Source: an uncultured Clostridia bacterium (GTDB lineage Bacteria; Bacillota; Clostridia; TANB77; CAG-508). From it: a DNA stretch of 64,000 nt. This document shows, piece by piece, positions 21,259 through 29,723 of the stretch. How positions within the stretch are numbered: position 1 is the stretch's first letter; the number at the start of each line of letters is the position of its first letter. The notes under the pieces are model-generated. The model had not been told where the DNA came from. It searched no databases and saw only the letters and a list, made by a program, of their open reading frames with translations. The stretch lies in contig CAKPKE010000005.1 in the NCBI GenBank assembly GCA_934167095.1, positions 1-64,000 on the forward strand, given 5' to 3'. Position numbers and translations under genes: made by a program.

Positions 21259-21334
21259 AAAAAGGTACACCTTATTTTGTACTTTGAATTTCCAAAATCA
21301 AATTGGATTTTTAAGTACATTTAGTGCACCTTTT
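21259..21334 (-). terminator. clpC operon terminator
   Basis: Extended imperfect hairpin right after the clpC stop: outer arms AAAAGGTGCAC and GGTGTACCTTTT, inner arms TGTACTT and AAGTACA. CCTTTTTAATTTTTG follows on the minus strand. Confidence 0.7.
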
Positions 21335-21338
21335 ATTT

Positions 21339-23786
21339 TTATTTAACTACAACTTCGTCATTTTCAACACCTAATATTGCTGTTTTATTAGGTACAATTT
21401 TTCCGTCTAATATTGCTTCTGCAATTTTATCCTCGACCATATTTTGAATTGCTCTTCTTAATGGTCTTGCACCATAATCTTTATCAACACCTTTTTTGGC
21501 AATTAATTTCTTAACATCATCAGATATTTCAATTTTGATTTCTTGCTTTTCAAGACGTTTTGCAACTTCTTTTAGCATTATATCAATTATTGCTTTAACA
21601 TTATCATCAGATAATTTATGGAATACTATAATGTCATCAATACGATTTATTAGCTCTGGCTTAAATTCTTTTTTAAGCTCTGCCATTACAGCTTTTTTAG
21701 TATCTTCATATTCATTTTTGGTTTCTTCTTTATCATTAGAATTTCCACTAAATCCCAACTTATTGTGGTCAGTAATTAGTCTTGCACCAATGTTTGAAGT
21801 CATTATAATTATTGTGTTTTTGAAATTTACTGTTCTTCCTTGGCTATCAGATAATCTACCATCTTCAAGAATTTGAAGTAGCATATTCATTACATCAGGA
21901 TGTGCCTTTTCAACCTCATCAAATAGAATTACACAATATGGTTTTCTTCTAACTTTTTCAGTTAATTGACCTCCATCATCATAGCCAACATATCCTGGAG
22001 GCGAACCTATTAGTTTTGCAACCGAATGTGGTTCCATAAATTCAGACATATCAACTCTTATCATTGAGTTTTCATCTCCAAACATTGCCTCTGCTAAGCT
22101 TTTAGCAAGTTCAGTTTTTCCTACACCTGTTGGGCCTAAGAATAAGAACGAACCAATTGGTCTATTAGGATCTTTTAATCCTACTCTGCCTCTTCTTATT
22201 GCTTTTGATACAGCAGTTACTGCTTCATCTTGTCCAACCACCCTCTTATGAAGAATTTCTTCTAGTTTTTTCAATTTTTCATTTTCAGTTTCAGTAATTT
22301 TATTTACTGGAATTCCTGTCCAAGAAGCTATTACTCCTGCAATATCTTCTTTGGTTAATGTCATTACTTTTTTATTATTTGAGTTCTTCCATTTTTCTTG
22401 TTTCTTTTGAAGTTCTTCTTTTTGGCTTTTCTCTGTATCTCTTAATTTTGCTGCAGTTTCAAAATTTTGAGTTGCAATAGCTTCCTCTTTTTCTTTACTT
22501 GTTTTTTCTATTTTAGCCTCTAATTCTTTTATTGAATCTGGCTTTGTGTATGTTTGCATTTTTACTTTTGATGCAGCTTCATCCATTAAATCTATTGCTT
22601 TATCTGGTAAATATCTGTCATTTATATATCTTTCAGACAACTCAACAGCTGCCTTTATTGCTTCATCAGTAATTTTTACATTATGATGAGCTTCATATTT
22701 ATCACGAATTCCTTCCAGAATTTTTATTGTATCTTCTTCAGTTGGTTCTGTAACTAATACTTGGCTAAATCTTCTTTCTAGAGCTGCATCTTTTTCTATA
22801 TATTTTCTATATTCATTTAAAGTTGTTGCTCCAACTACTTGAATCTCGCCTCTTGCAAGCAATGGTTTTAAAATATTTGCCGCATCAACAGCACCTTCAG
22901 CAGAACCAGCGCCTACTATTGTATGAATTTCATCAATAAATAGTATTACATCTCCTGCTTTTCTTACTTCTTCTAGTGACTTTTTGATTCTTTCTTCAAA
23001 GTCACCTCTATATTTTGCACCAGCTACCATGCTAGATATATCAACACTTACCACTCTTTTGTCTTTCAAAAGTTCTGGTACATCTCCTGCTACGATTTTT
23101 TGAGCAAGACCTTCTACTATTGCGGTTTTACCAACACCAGGCTCACCTATTAAGCAAGGATTATTTTTGCTTCTTCTTGATAAAATTTGAATAACTCTTT
23201 CAATTTCCTTATCTCTACCAATTACTGGGTCAAGCTTTCCATCTAATGCTTTTTTAGTTAAATCAGTACCATATTGATTTAATGTAGGTGTTTGATTAAA
23301 GCTATTTGAGCTTCTTCTTGCATTTTTTGCATTTTCTTCGCCTCCATTTGTTTCGCCAATAATTTTGAATATTTCGTCATATAATTTCTTTGGATCAACA
23401 TTTAGTTCCATCATTATTCTTACTGCAACGCTGTCACCTTCATGCATTATTCCTAGCAAAATATGCTCTGTTCCTATATATTCTGAATTTGCATTTCTTG
23501 CTTCCATATAAGCGTTTTCAACAATTCTTTTAGTTCTAGGAGTAAATCCGATAGTTGTATTAATTGTGCTATTTTCGTTGACACCAACCAATTCTTCTAT
23601 TTTTCCCATAATCTTTTCAGGAGTTACGCCTTGATCTTCTAAAACTTTACTTGCAACACCAATTTGCTCTTCAGCTAAACCATATAAAATATGTTCTGTT
23701 CCAATATAATTATGGCCTAATTCTGCTGCAATCTCACTTGCAATTTTTAATGCATCTTCACTACTTTTTGTAAATTTATATGTCAT
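21339..23786 (-). CDS. clpC: AAA+ unfoldase ClpC
   Basis: Unfolds damaged or arginine-phosphorylated proteins and feeds them to ClpP (815 aa). Two ClpN repeats make residues 1-145. AAA1 has Walker A GEPGVGKT at 214-221 and VILFIDEIHTI. A middle domain with a UVR-like EEAIATQNFETAAKLRD segment follows near 430. AAA2 has GPTGVGKT near 550 and VILFDEVEKAH. The C-terminal D2 small domain is complete. The UVR-bearing middle domain marks it as ClpC, not ClpB or ClpE. Last gene of the CtsR-controlled operon, 15 bases after mcsB. Confidence 0.97.
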   Translation of the reverse strand: MTYKFTKSSEDALKIASEIAAELGHNYIGTEHILYGLAEEQIGVASKVLEDQGVTPEKIMGKIEELVGVNENSTINTTIGFTPRTKRIVENAYMEARNANSEYIGTEHILLGIMHEGDSVAVRIMMELNVDPKKLYDEIFKIIGETNGGEENAKNARRSSNSFNQTPTLNQYGTDLTKKALDGKLDPVIGRDKEIERVIQILSRRSKNNPCLIGEPGVGKTAIVEGLAQKIVAGDVPELLKDKRVVSVDISSMVAGAKYRGDFEERIKKSLEEVRKAGDVILFIDEIHTIVGAGSAEGAVDAANILKPLLARGEIQVVGATTLNEYRKYIEKDAALERRFSQVLVTEPTEEDTIKILEGIRDKYEAHHNVKITDEAIKAAVELSERYINDRYLPDKAIDLMDEAASKVKMQTYTKPDSIKELEAKIEKTSKEKEEAIATQNFETAAKLRDTEKSQKEELQKKQEKWKNSNNKKVMTLTKEDIAGVIASWTGIPVNKITETENEKLKKLEEILHKRVVGQDEAVTAVSKAIRRGRVGLKDPNRPIGSFLFLGPTGVGKTELAKSLAEAMFGDENSMIRVDMSEFMEPHSVAKLIGSPPGYVGYDDGGQLTEKVRRKPYCVILFDEVEKAHPDVMNMLLQILEDGRLSDSQGRTVNFKNTIIIMTSNIGARLITDHNKLGFSGNSNDKEETKNEYEDTKKAVMAELKKEFKPELINRIDDIIVFHKLSDDNVKAIIDIMLKEVAKRLEKQEIKIEISDDVKKLIAKKGVDKDYGARPLRRAIQNMVEDKIAEAILDGKIVPNKTAILGVENDEVVVK

Positions 23787-23801
23787 AAAAATCTCTCCTT
23801 T

Positions 23802-24821
23802 CTAACTTTTTATTATTTCTTTTATCACTTTGGCTCTCATTGAATCTCGCTCTACTTCATCCATTACCCTTCCATAATATTTTTGCAAATTAGCTGGCTT
23901 AATGTATAACTCTAACTTTTTCACTTTTGCATCATCTAGTTCTGAAATTATGCCTAAATCAGTTCCAAGTTTTACTTTAGACATTAAAGTTTCAGCCTCT
24001 TCAGAGCTTATAAACCTTGCATTTGTAAGTATTCCCAATGCTCTATAAACCTTATCTTCTAACTCTAATGAATTTTTGCAAAGATATTTTCTTGCAAGTC
24101 TTTCTTGTTCAATAACCTTATCAACTATTGCTTTCATATTTTTTGCAATATCTTGTTCTGTAATTCCTAATGTTTGTTTATTAGAAATTTGATACATATC
24201 GCCATAACTCTTTGAGCCTTCACCATGAATTCCTCTTACAGTCATGCCTAAATTATTAACTATTTGTAATAATTTATTCAAATTTCCTGTTTTACTTAAT
24301 GCTGGCAAATGAACCATTACAGATATTCTAATTCCTGTTCCTACATTAGTAGGACAAGCTGTTAAATATCCATACTTGTCACTATATGCATAATTTATAT
24401 AATTTTCTAATTTTTTGTCGATTTCAGTTGTTAAATTTAAAAGTTCATCAATTCCTAATCCTTCTGTAAATGTTTGTATTCTCAAATGATCTTCTTCATT
24501 TACCATTATACAAATATTTTCTTCAGAATTTATTAATATTGCCTTATCTTCATTATCTTCTGAATTTGCAAAATCTGGGCTTATAATATTTTCTTCAACT
24601 AAAGCTTGTTTACTAATTTCGTCAATATCTTTTAGCTTTAATATTTGCAATCCATAGCCTATTTTTGAAGAAACTTCTTCCATTTTTTGAAGTATTTTTT
24701 TCTTTTCTGATGCATCAGCATTATTTTCAAAATTAAATCCATCTATATTTCTTGCAAGTCTTATTCTTGTACTAACTACTACATCTGATTCCTTACCATT
24801 TTGTAAATACCAATTTGACAT
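23802..24821 (-). CDS. mcsB: Protein-arginine kinase McsB
   Basis: Phosphorylates arginine residues on damaged proteins, marking them for ClpCP, and inactivates CtsR. The 339 aa carry the phosphagen-kinase fold: VVVSTRIRLARN near the N-terminus binds ATP phosphates, CPTNVGTGIRISVMVHLP (about 155-172) holds the reactive Cys and the nucleotide loop, and RGIHGEGS closes the site. It needs McsA as activator, encoded just upstream. In the operon ctsR-mcsA-mcsB-clpC it lies 17 bases after mcsA. Confidence 0.96.
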   Translation of the reverse strand: MSNWYLQNGKESDVVVSTRIRLARNIDGFNFENNADASEKKKILQKMEEVSSKIGYGLQILKLKDIDEISKQALVEENIISPDFANSEDNEDKAILINSEENICIMVNEEDHLRIQTFTEGLGIDELLNLTTEIDKKLENYINYAYSDKYGYLTACPTNVGTGIRISVMVHLPALSKTGNLNKLLQIVNNLGMTVRGIHGEGSKSYGDMYQISNKQTLGITEQDIAKNMKAIVDKVIEQERLARKYLCKNSLELEDKVYRALGILTNARFISSEEAETLMSKVKLGTDLGIISELDDAKVKKLELYIKPANLQKYYGRVMDEVERDSMRAKVIKEIIKS

Positions 24822-24838
24822 ATTAATCGTCTTCCTTT

Positions 24839-25384
24839 CTATTTATCTAATGTTTTAATTTGATCTCTTAATTTTGCTGCATCTTCATATCTTTCTTCTT
24901 TAATTGCTTGTTTTAGTTCTTCTTCTAATTTTTCTTTTTGAGTTTTTTCTACTTTTGCTGGTTCTTCTTTTTTAATGTTATCTATGTTGTTATCTACATT
25001 TCTTCCAGGAATTCTTCCGACATGTTTTGTATTTCCTTGAATATTTCTTATTGCTGGATTTAGTCTATCTTCAAAAACTTCATAGCATTTTGGACATCCT
25101 AATAATCCTGTTTTTAGAAAATCATCATAAGTTAATCCACAATTTTCACACTTTGCTTTTGTCTTTTCCTTTACAAAGCTTGGCAAAGCAAAAGTATCTT
25201 CATATTCATTAAAGAAATCGCCTAAAAAGTCCGAAAAACTTAATGGCATTTTCATATTAAAATTGCTGTTTATTCCCATTTTTTCTGCACATTCAGAGCA
25301 AAGATTCATCTCCTTTTTTACACCATTTACAATTTGTGTATATCTAACATTTGCCTCATTATTTCCACAATTTTGACACAACAT
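24839..25384 (-). CDS. mcsA: McsA, activator of the arginine kinase
   Basis: Zinc protein that binds and activates McsB and helps keep CtsR folded (181 aa). It has CxxC pairs at C3-C6 and C29-C32 in the first zinc site and CENCG and CPKC in a second one near 80-97. It ends in a UVR motif (KQAIKEERYEDAAKLRDQI), which contacts ClpC or McsB. The ATG has AGGAGG close upstream. Second gene of the clpC operon. Confidence 0.95.
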   Translation of the reverse strand: MLCQNCGNNEANVRYTQIVNGVKKEMNLCSECAEKMGINSNFNMKMPLSFSDFLGDFFNEYEDTFALPSFVKEKTKAKCENCGLTYDDFLKTGLLGCPKCYEVFEDRLNPAIRNIQGNTKHVGRIPGRNVDNNIDNIKKEEPAKVEKTQKEKLEEELKQAIKEERYEDAAKLRDQIKTLDK

Positions 25385-25410
25385 ATAAATCTCCTCCTTA
25401 CATTTTATAT

Positions 25411-25860
25411 TTAGTCTTCGACAAGGTTTAAAAGCATATTTTTAAATATATTTGCTCTTAGCTTATCTCTGGTTGTTGGGTCTATATTTAAAACATTATC
25501 ACTAGTTGCTACTTTCAGTAGTCTTGCTTCTTTTTCATTTATAATATTGTATGATAAGAAGTTACTTATAAAAATTGACACATCAGTAGCTGTTAGTTTA
25601 TCTTCCATGCTAGCTATTATATGCATTAAATAGTTACTTTTTGTTATATTTACTTTTTTAATAGTGATATGCCCACCGCCACCTCTTCTGCTTTCTACAT
25701 AATATCCTTGAGATGGTTTAAATCTAGTTTGAATTACATAGTTTATTTGCGAAGGTACACACCCTAATTTTTCTGCTAAGTCATTTCTTTGTATTTCTAT
25801 ACTATTTTCCTCATCAAATAAATCTTTGATAAAATCTTCTATCATATCAGATAATTTCAT
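25411..25860 (-). CDS. ctsR: Heat-shock repressor CtsR
   Basis: Winged-helix repressor of class III heat-shock genes (clp genes), released from DNA on heat through its glycine-rich loop and through McsB. The length of 149 aa is normal. The N-terminal helix-turn-helix spans about 18-45, with the family's INYVIQTRF, and the thermosensing wing reads YVESRRGGGGHI (about 55-66). The C-terminal dimer domain is intact. It heads its own operon behind a perfect CtsR operator, so it represses itself. Confidence 0.96.
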   Translation of the reverse strand: MKLSDMIEDFIKDLFDEENSIEIQRNDLAEKLGCVPSQINYVIQTRFKPSQGYYVESRRGGGGHITIKKVNITKSNYLMHIIASMEDKLTATDVSIFISNFLSYNIINEKEARLLKVATSDNVLNIDPTTRDKLRANIFKNMLLNLVED

Positions 25861-25904
25861 TTTCTCACCTTGTTTTCTTTATTTATTTTTGTTTTATTTT
25901 TAAC

Positions 25905-25921
25905 TTTGACTTTCTTTGACT
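25905..25921 (-). promoter_or_regulatory. CtsR operator
   Basis: Perfect tandem heptad AGTCAAA-GAA-AGTCAAA on the minus strand, the known CtsR recognition pattern with its 3-base spacer. It lies just downstream of the -10 box, so bound repressor would block the start site. Confidence 0.93.
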
Positions 25922-25927
25922 TTAATT

Positions 25928-25955
25928 ATTATATCACCTTTTTATTTTTTGTCAA
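25928..25955 (-). promoter_or_regulatory. ctsR operon promoter
   Basis: Consensus TTGACA at 25950-25955, a 16-base spacer and TATAAT at 25928-25933 on the minus strand. Both hexamers are perfect. Confidence 0.9.
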
Positions 25956-26041
25956 CTGTTTTAAAAATATTTTTTAAACTATAGATTTTTTCTCTTTATT
26001 ATTTTATAATCTCCATTAAAGATATTTATAAGGAGGATTTT

Positions 26042-26704
26042 ATGAAAAAAGGAAGAAGTATATATACTTTTAATTTTACTTGTGACCCTACTACTATGGA
26101 ACAAGTAGTTTCAGACTATTTGAGAACTAACAGTTTCAAACCAGAAGAAAAAAAGGGCGAAAAATATTATAAAGGCGGAGATATCATGCTTGGCTATAGA
26201 TATTTTAATTATAGCATAGATGGAAATACATTAACTATTAGTGCATGGCTTAGAGGCACATTAGGCGAAATAGAAATTGAACAATCAGGCTTAGGAAGCA
26301 TGAACCTTTCTATTTCAGAATATAGGAATTCTTTAAATCCATTATTTCAAGAATTGGATAGAGTTAGACTTACAGGTGATTATACTTCATCTACACCGCA
26401 ACAAACTGCTAGCTCAAATATATCTAGTAGCGAGCCAATTACAGATAATTCCGTAAGTTCAAAATTTGAAGATGCAGAAAACCATAAAAAAGAAACAATG
26501 TGTGAAGTTGCCTTTTGGCTTTCTATTGTAGGTTTATTTCTTTCATTCTTTGGAGCATACTATGGAGCTATTATCTATATATTAGACTTTTACTTTGCTT
26601 CACAAGGTTTAAAATCTAAGAAAAAAGGTAAAGCAACTGCTGCAATAATTTTATCTGTAATCTCTATAGTAATAATAATTGGACAAGTTTTAATGAGCAT
26701 ATAA
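26042..26704 (+). CDS. Membrane protein with C-terminal DUF4190-like helices
   Basis: A 220-aa protein with a soluble N-terminal half of about 115 residues that looks like a small alpha/beta domain (TFNFTCDPTTMEQVVSDYL, then alternating strands). A Ser/Thr-rich linker follows, then two to three C-terminal helices (about 155-218) separated by a GLKSKKKGKA loop. That loop arrangement is common in DUF4190-type membrane proteins. AAGGAGG sits six bases before the ATG. It is divergent from the ctsR operon, single, and followed by a terminator. Function unknown. Confidence 0.7.
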   Translation: MKKGRSIYTFNFTCDPTTMEQVVSDYLRTNSFKPEEKKGEKYYKGGDIMLGYRYFNYSIDGNTLTISAWLRGTLGEIEIEQSGLGSMNLSISEYRNSLNPLFQELDRVRLTGDYTSSTPQQTASSNISSSEPITDNSVSSKFEDAENHKKETMCEVAFWLSIVGLFLSFFGAYYGAIIYILDFYFASQGLKSKKKGKATAAIILSVISIVIIIGQVLMSI

Positions 26705-26710
26705 ATTATA

Positions 26711-26738
26711 AGAGTTTCAAATATTGAAGCTCTTTTTT
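26711..26738 (+). terminator. Terminator after the DUF4190-like gene
   Basis: Ten-bp hairpin (AGAGTTTCAA with TTGAAGCTCT, one G-T pair) followed by a run of T on the plus strand. Confidence 0.85.
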
Positions 26739-26763
26739 ATTATCTATATTTTTTAATAATACA

Positions 26764-26907
26764 TTATTCTATTTTTTCTTTATTTTTGGTACTAGTCATC
26801 TTACTTAGTTTATTTCCTTTTTCTTTTTGAACTTCTGTAGGAAGCCAAGCAAAGTATGAACAAACAAATTCTCCACATTCTGTAATATTTTTATTATCTT
26901 CTTCCAT
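26764..26907 (-). CDS. Small 47-aa cysteine-containing protein
   Basis: A short reading frame with TAGGAG seven bases before its ATG. The product starts MEEDNKNITECGEFVCSYFA, continues WLPTEVQKEKGN and ends in a Lys-rich tail. Two Cys five residues apart and a WLP motif give it the look of a real conserved mini-protein rather than chance coding. It lies just beyond the terminator of the HAD gene and would need its own promoter or readthrough. Function unknown. Confidence 0.45.
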   Translation of the reverse strand: MEEDNKNITECGEFVCSYFAWLPTEVQKEKGNKLSKMTSTKNKEKIE

Positions 26908-26925
26908 AATTAAACTCCTAATATA

Positions 26926-26964
26926 AAAAAGCAGTAATATTTTTTATTAATATTTACTGCTTTT
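26926..26964 (-). terminator. Terminator after the HAD phosphatase gene
   Basis: AAAGCAGTAA arm pairing with TTACTGCTTT around an AT-rich loop, followed on the minus strand by a T-run. Confidence 0.8.
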
Positions 26965-26970
26965 ATTTTT

Positions 26971-27849
26971 TTATTCCGTTAAGATTAATTTTTCTAAAGC
27001 CTCTGCCACCCCATCTTCATTGTTACTTTTTGTGACAAATTTAGCATTTTCTTTTAAATATGGAGCTGCGTTTCCCATTATTACACCCATACCAGCATTT
27101 TCAATCATCATAGTGTCATTTGCATTATCACCAATGGTAATTACTTGTTCTTTATCTATATTTAATATTTCAATTAATTTTTCTATTGCATTCCATTTAT
27201 TTACACCTTGACTTGTTATTTCAGTGTAATAATATTCTATTTCAACTTCTTCTGTTCCTGTTTTTATTAGCTTTTTAGTCATGTGCTCTACATCTAGAAC
27301 ATTTACTTCTTTTATATTTTTTAATTTGCTTATAATTCTATCAAATATAATTTTATTATTATCGCAAATATTCATTTTTAATACATTTATATTTTCATTA
27401 TCTTTTATATAATCATATATATTTTTAATTATCTTTATATTTGTTCTTTGTGATTCTAAAGTTTTATTATTTTCACTTTCGAAAAATAAAACATTATAAT
27501 TCATTGTGTTTGCAATAACAAAATCTTCTGTATATATGCTATAAAAAATACTATTCTCATCACATATTTTTATTATGTCAAGAACTTTCTTTTTATTAAT
27601 AAATTGATTATATATATTTTTCTCGTTTTTTATATCATATAAAGTTGCACCATTATTGCATATAGCATATTTTTTTGAATTTATATCTTTTGAAAAGCTT
27701 ACTGCTGAAGTTTTGTTTCTTCCTGATGCAATAATCACCTCTACACCTTTTCTGCGAACCGCTTCTATCACAGCTTTGTTTTTGACAGATATATTTCCAT
27801 AAGAATCAAGTAGTGTTCCATCTAGATCTATTGCTACTAATTTATACAT
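26971..27849 (-). CDS. Cof-type HAD hydrolase
   Basis: Cytoplasmic haloacid-dehalogenase-type phosphatase of about 292 aa. Motif I is AIDLDGTLLD at residues 5-14, motif II is IIASGRN near 43, and motif III/IV is ITIGDNANDTMMIENAG near 240, with the preceding Lys in GVNKWNAI. The inserted C2B cap defines the Cof subfamily, which acts on sugar phosphates, phosphoserine-like compounds or flavin and pyridoxal phosphates. The substrate cannot be predicted. I use the ATG at 27847-27849 because AAGGTG lies nine bases upstream. Single-gene unit with its own terminator. Confidence 0.9.
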   Translation of the reverse strand: MYKLVAIDLDGTLLDSYGNISVKNKAVIEAVRRKGVEVIIASGRNKTSAVSFSKDINSKKYAICNNGATLYDIKNEKNIYNQFINKKKVLDIIKICDENSIFYSIYTEDFVIANTMNYNVLFFESENNKTLESQRTNIKIIKNIYDYIKDNENINVLKMNICDNNKIIFDRIISKLKNIKEVNVLDVEHMTKKLIKTGTEEVEIEYYYTEITSQGVNKWNAIEKLIEILNIDKEQVITIGDNANDTMMIENAGMGVIMGNAAPYLKENAKFVTKSNNEDGVAEALEKLILTE

Positions 27850-27949
27850 TTGTATTATCACCTTCATTTCTTAATTATTGTCTATCAATTTTACAATAAT
27901 AATTATTAAAAATCAATTAATTTTTTTATTTATTTGGATTTTAATAGAA

Positions 27950-28270
27950 TTAATTAAATAAGTCTTTTTTATGAATTTTGAAAAACAGATCAGAATTTTG
28001 TTTTCCACTAATTATGCACTTTACGAAAATAATTTTTTGCTCTTCTAATACAGAATAAATTATTCTATATTCTTTACATATCTTTTCCCTATATGCTTTA
28101 TTGTTTAATTCTGGCACATATCTTCCAGTATAAGGCGAATGCCCTATAGATTCAATTATATTATATATTTCATTTATAATTTTATTTGCATAATTAATGG
28201 AAATATTTAAAGCAAACTCAGTAATGTTATTAATGTTTTCTTGTGCTTTATTTGATATTAATATCTCCAT
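27950..28270 (-). CDS. RelE/ParE-type toxin
   Basis: A 106-aa toxin of the RelE/ParE fold. It opens ILISNKAQENINNITEFALN, as in ParE, followed by SIGHSPYTGRYVPEL, then REKICKEYRIIYSVLEEQKIIFVKCI, the central sheet that carries the functional Arg and Tyr in this family. The ending LFFKIHKKDLFN is shorter than usual. ParE members poison gyrase and RelE members cut mRNA on the ribosome; which applies is not decided by sequence alone. It overlaps the preceding antitoxin gene by 23 bases, the usual coupling of such pairs. Confidence 0.82.
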   Translation of the reverse strand: MEILISNKAQENINNITEFALNISINYANKIINEIYNIIESIGHSPYTGRYVPELNNKAYREKICKEYRIIYSVLEEQKIIFVKCIISGKQNSDLFFKIHKKDLFN

Positions 28271-28439
28271 ATTTTTGCATCAACCTCTCTTTTGATTCTT
28301 TTATGTTCATAACCTCATTATTCTTTATATTTTCTTCACTTTCTTTTATTGATATATATAATACTAAATTATATATATAATCGTATAATGTATTTTCTTT
28401 AGACTCTACTTGATTTAAAGCCTCTTTTATAAAATCCAT
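28248..28439 (-). CDS. Probable antitoxin of the RelE/ParE pair
   Basis: A 63-aa acidic helical protein whose end overlaps the toxin start. Its last 20 residues (SKERLMQKYGDINIK) resemble the toxin-wrapping tail of antitoxins. I see no clear DNA-binding fold, so the pair may be controlled by another protein. AGGAGG lies five bases before its ATG. The call rests on position, size and overlap. Confidence 0.65.
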   Translation of the reverse strand: MDFIKEALNQVESKENTLYDYIYNLVLYISIKESEENIKNNEVMNIKESKERLMQKYGDINIK

Positions 28440-28451
28440 AACGCTCCTCCT

Positions 28452-28655
28452 TTAAACATTGTTTATCATTTTCTTAAATATTTCATCATTAAAATGCCTA
28501 TTAGTTCCTGGAATTACAGTAGTTTCATCTTCTCCATATATTTTTATATACTCTTCAATCAATTTTTGTACCATTTCTATAGGCTCTAATCCATCAAAAA
28601 AATTGGATGGTACAGAATTTACAATATCAATCATTCTTCTTTTAACTTCTGTCAT
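28452..28655 (-). CDS. Small protein leading the toxin-antitoxin operon
   Basis: A 67-aa protein I cannot assign. It is helical in the first half (VKRRMIDIVNSVPSNFF) and ends NRHFNDEIFKKMINNV. It starts the three-gene unit, 12 bases before the antitoxin gene, with AAGGAAG as ribosome site. It may be a third partner or a repressor of the pair, but no helix-turn-helix is obvious. Confidence 0.55.
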   Translation of the reverse strand: MTEVKRRMIDIVNSVPSNFFDGLEPIEMVQKLIEEYIKIYGEDETTVIPGTNRHFNDEIFKKMINNV

Positions 28656-28830
28656 ATATTTACACTTCCTTAAAAATTTATTATTAGTATATCATAAATT
28701 ACTTTTAATTACTATAACAAATAAATTCATGTTTATCATTTATTTTTATCTTTCTCCATTTCACACCAGTGTCAACAAATATACTTTTAAAAGATTATAT
28801 AATATTTTAAAAGTATTAAGGAGTTTGTGT

Positions 28831-29097
28831 ATGAAAAATTGTGGCAAATATGAAGATAACTTAAATCTTATTGGACCAATATTAAAAGATAAACGCATTT
28901 CAAAAGGCTATTCTTTAGAGATTCTTTCTTCTAAGCTACTTTTATTAGGCGTGAACATTCCTGTTACTAGTTTGTATCGAATAGAAAACAATCAAAGGAC
29001 TGTTCGAGATTATGAAATTTGTGCATTTTCAATCGCTTTGAATGTTAGTGTTGCAGATTTACTTGATCCAATAACTAAGAAACTTAAAGTATCATAA
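28831..29097 (+). CDS. XRE-family transcriptional regulator
   Basis: An 88-aa protein that is almost entirely one helix-turn-helix domain of the Cro/CI type: LIGPILKDKRISKGYSLEIL begins helices 1-2 and VTSLYRIENNQRTVRDYEI is the recognition part. It ends in FSIALNVSVADLLDP, the family's closing helices. AAGGAG lies nine bases before the ATG. It is divergent from the toxin-antitoxin operon across 175 bases, so control of that operon is a reasonable guess. Confidence 0.85.
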   Translation: MKNCGKYEDNLNLIGPILKDKRISKGYSLEILSSKLLLLGVNIPVTSLYRIENNQRTVRDYEICAFSIALNVSVADLLDPITKKLKVS

Positions 29098-29256
29098 ATA
29101 ATATAAGACAAGTTGTTTATATAGCAAATTGGTCTTATTTTTTTATTTCTAATAATTTCCAGTTTAAAAAATTCATTTTCGCACATTATATATATTGAAA
29201 AAGCAATATTGTTTTTTCAAAAATATAATATTCACATTCTAGGAGGTGAAAATAAC

Positions 29257-29463
29257 ATGGCACATTCTTCAAGCAATAGTAACTACAAAGTAGTTCCAGA
29301 AGCTGCTGATGCATTAAATAAATTCAAGTATGAAGTAGCTAACGAAGTTGGTGTAACACTTAAAGATGGATACAATGGTGATTTATCTTCAAGAGATGCA
29401 GGTAGAATTGGTGGACAAATGGTTAAGAAATTAATCCAACAAGCTGAAAGCCAAATGAAATAG
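29257..29463 (+). CDS. Alpha/beta-type small acid-soluble spore protein
   Basis: A 68-aa DNA-binding protein that coats spore DNA, forces it into an A-like form and protects it from UV and heat. The two conserved blocks are present: ALNKFKYEVANEVGV, containing the germination protease cut site between Glu and Val/Ala, and SSRDAGRIGGQMVKKLI. Expression is expected only in the forespore under sigma-G, but I could not place a convincing sigma-G promoter. AGGAGGTG lies eight bases before the ATG. This gene is the best evidence that the organism forms endospores. Confidence 0.96.
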   Translation: MAHSSSNSNYKVVPEAADALNKFKYEVANEVGVTLKDGYNGDLSSRDAGRIGGQMVKKLIQQAESQMK

Positions 29464-29602
29464 TTTTAGATTTTATTAGCTATTAGTAATTTCTACTATT
29501 ATTGGACAGAATTTTAAGTTTTGTTTTTAATATTTTATTATGTTTTTAATTATTATTTTTATTCTCTAGTTTCAAAATAATTTTTGACATAATAGAATAC
29601 AT

Positions 29603-29630
29603 AAGGCAGAATTTAAGGTTCTGCCTTTTT
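29603..29630 (+). terminator. Spore protein gene terminator
   Basis: Perfect 9-bp hairpin AAGGCAGAA/TTCTGCCTT (29603-29611 with 29619-29627) and a T-run, 140 bases after the stop codon. Confidence 0.85.
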
Positions 29631-29723
29631 ATTTAGACTAAAAATACTCTAAGCAAATTTATTATGCTTGAGTATACTTCTTCTTTCGTTTAAGTTTTAA
29701 TTTATTTTTAAAATATTAGGCTA

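Noticed and set aside
28459..28830. Long N-terminal extension of the XRE regulator gene
   Set aside because: It runs antisense through the first toxin-antitoxin gene and reads as random hydrophobic sequence, and the ATG at 28831 has a good ribosome site.
29641..29680. Second hairpin after the spore protein gene (ATACTC/GAGTAT arms) as a terminator
   Set aside because: No T-run follows on either strand, and the hairpin at 29603-29630 already explains termination.
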